A DNA stretch of 15,379 nt from an uncultured bacterium (lineage in GTDB: Bacteria > Bacteroidota > Bacteroidia > Bacteroidales > Bacteroidaceae): positions 1 through 15,379 of the forward strand of contig CAJMQV010000031.1 in assembly GCA_905215575.1 (NCBI GenBank). The letters are read 5' to 3'. The position numbers and the translations under genes are program-made. Within the stretch, counting starts at the first letter, position 1. Each line of letters opens with the position of its first letter. Below are positions 14,387 through 15,379 of the stretch, in pieces. The notes under the pieces are model-generated. The model had not been told where the DNA came from and searched no databases. It saw only the letters and a list, made by a program, of their open reading frames with translations.

Positions 14387-15379
14387 TCAAATCAATCCGT
14401 ATTGAGAATCCAAAGTACATTCTTCTACTTCCTCTTTCCGTTTCTTGTCATTTGTCATCTGGTATCTTCTGTAAATCAGGATTCCTGCAACACTGAACAG
14501 TACAGTGCCCAAGATACCGACGGTCATGGCCATTTTGTTGAACAGGGCAAACCACTCCAGATCAATACGCAGCATCTCTTTGACGGAGAGGAGTGACACG
14601 GTTCCCACATAACCTATAAAATCAATAATCGCGATGAAGAATCCTACATTTCCCTTGATCTTGAAGCAGGCAATGAAACGGTCAAAGAAGATGGTCTGGA
14701 AAGTCAGATAGGCAATGTAAAGCGAAAGACTCTCTACAAACAGCCAGACAATAGGCGAAAGATCCAGAGTTTCATAATTGGCCGATACATAAGTCATCGT
14801 CAAGCAGCCCGCAATAACCAGAAACATCAGACACATCAAAGCCTTGATATTGCTGCGGAAGAAGACAAACAGTCCGAAGATACCCAGAATAATCAGTGTC
14901 ACCACGGTATCCACCTGTGCGAACAACCAGGAAGACTGTCCCGACATATCCAGAATGTTCACCAGAAAATCCTCTTTAATATCACGAAGCACCAGCAACA
15001 GGAAATTACCGATAAACAGCAGGGACAGGATGGGTGCATATTTCCGGAACAAGGCTACGCGTCCCTTATGATCCAGGATAACCCGTTCATTTCGCAGCTG
15101 AATATCTTCGGCTGTGGGATGCGGCAGACGCTTGAGCATATATCCCATAAAGATGAGCAACGGCAATGCTACTGCACCGATCAGCGCCGGCATCCAGAAA
15201 GCATCAATCTGAAGATCATTGATCACGAAGAGACCGAAACTCTTTGCCAGTCCGGAACTGAACACAATACTTACTCCCAACAGGCTGGCCAGCATATCCG
15301 TAATCTTACGCCCTTCAATAAAGCCCAAGGAGGTATTGACACTTGAAGAAGCAGCCCTTTTCATGGGTATATCAAAGAG
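14387..15379 (-). CDS. DUF5690-family membrane transporter paralogue, 5' part missing or rearranged
   Basis: The frame is open to the right edge; the first ATG in view is at 15364. From about 15325 onward (GFIEGRKITDMLASLLGVSI) it matches the DUF5690 protein of the phn operon from its residue 120 to near the end. Shared stretches include VLRDIKEDFLV, SSWLFA, FQTIFFDRFIACFKIKGNVG and DFIGYVGTV. Before that point the reading LFDIPMKRAASSSVNTS is polar. In the sister the corresponding residues are hydrophobic (ALFFNGLSLGCMWGVIF). So about 120 residues, roughly four membrane segments, are absent or replaced, not merely outside the window. It may be truncated by a rearrangement, or the junction may be an assembly artefact. 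It is 28 bp upstream of the oxidoreductase gene and would head that operon. If functional, it would import the oxidoreductase's substrate. Confidence 0.78.
   Translation of the reverse strand, partial: LFDIPMKRAASSSVNTSLGFIEGRKITDMLASLLGVSIVFSSGLAKSFGLFVINDLQIDAFWMPALIGAVALPLLIFMGYMLKRLPHPTAEDIQLRNERVILDHKGRVALFRKYAPILSLLFIGNFLLLVLRDIKEDFLVNILDMSGQSSWLFAQVDTVVTLIILGIFGLFVFFRSNIKALMCLMFLVIAGCLTMTYVSANYETLDLSPIVWLFVESLSLYIAYLTFQTIFFDRFIACFKIKGNVGFFIAIIDFIGYVGTVSLLSVKEMLRIDLEWFALFNKMAMTVGILGTVLFSVAGILIYRRYQMTNDKKRKEEVEECTLDSQYGLI

Noticed and set aside
1..15379. CRISPR arrays, tRNA genes or insertion sequences
   Set aside because: No regularly spaced repeats, cloverleaf-like segments or transposase frames were seen by eye on either strand.

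Overview
The window looks like a chromosomal segment of a gut Bacteroidales bacterium, most likely Bacteroides or Phocaeicola. The reasons are moderate GC, several matches to the Bacteroidetes promoter form (TTTG, about 19-21 bp, TAnnTTTG), almost no Shine-Dalgarno sites, and protein families typical of the order: a DUF4890-like secreted protein, an OprO/P-type porin, DUF5690 membrane proteins and a ferredoxin-fused EtfA. No tRNA, rRNA, CRISPR array or complete mobile element was seen.

Left part (1-4700, all + strand). It begins with the C-terminal end of an unidentified protein. Next are a trypsin-like serine protease lipoprotein, a ClC-family anion transporter with signature motifs that depart from the chloride type, and a strong terminator. 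An ArsR-type repressor follows, with its own promoter and a candidate operator. The last gene is a PurF-like protein that keeps the PRPP loop and four Fe-S cysteines but has Gly where the catalytic Cys of the glutaminase should be. A run of hairpins separates it from a small secreted DUF4890/Spy-like protein on the - strand.

Middle (5430-9920). The - strand operon DUF5690 transporter - phnX - phnW is a compact 2-aminoethylphosphonate (AEP) pathway. PhnW transaminates AEP to phosphonoacetaldehyde and PhnX cleaves this to acetaldehyde and phosphate. The DUF5690 protein is the obvious candidate importer. Divergent from it is an unrecognised 296-residue protein with a possible N-terminal helix-turn-helix, a candidate local regulator.

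Right part (9923-15379, - strand). A second operon reads DUF5690 paralogue - FAD-dependent DAO-family oxidoreductase - etfB - etfA (with an N-terminal 2[4Fe-4S] ferredoxin domain) - OprO/P-like porin, with very tight spacing. The oxidoreductase probably passes electrons to the ETF, as sarcosine and dimethylglycine dehydrogenases do. Because the two operons carry paralogous transporters side by side, I propose that they handle related substrates. For example, the second could oxidise N-substituted aminophosphonates to phosphonoacetaldehyde, feeding PhnX. This is inference. The DUF5690 paralogue at the right edge loses similarity to its sister about 55 bp before the window ends, suggesting a rearranged or truncated 5' end.
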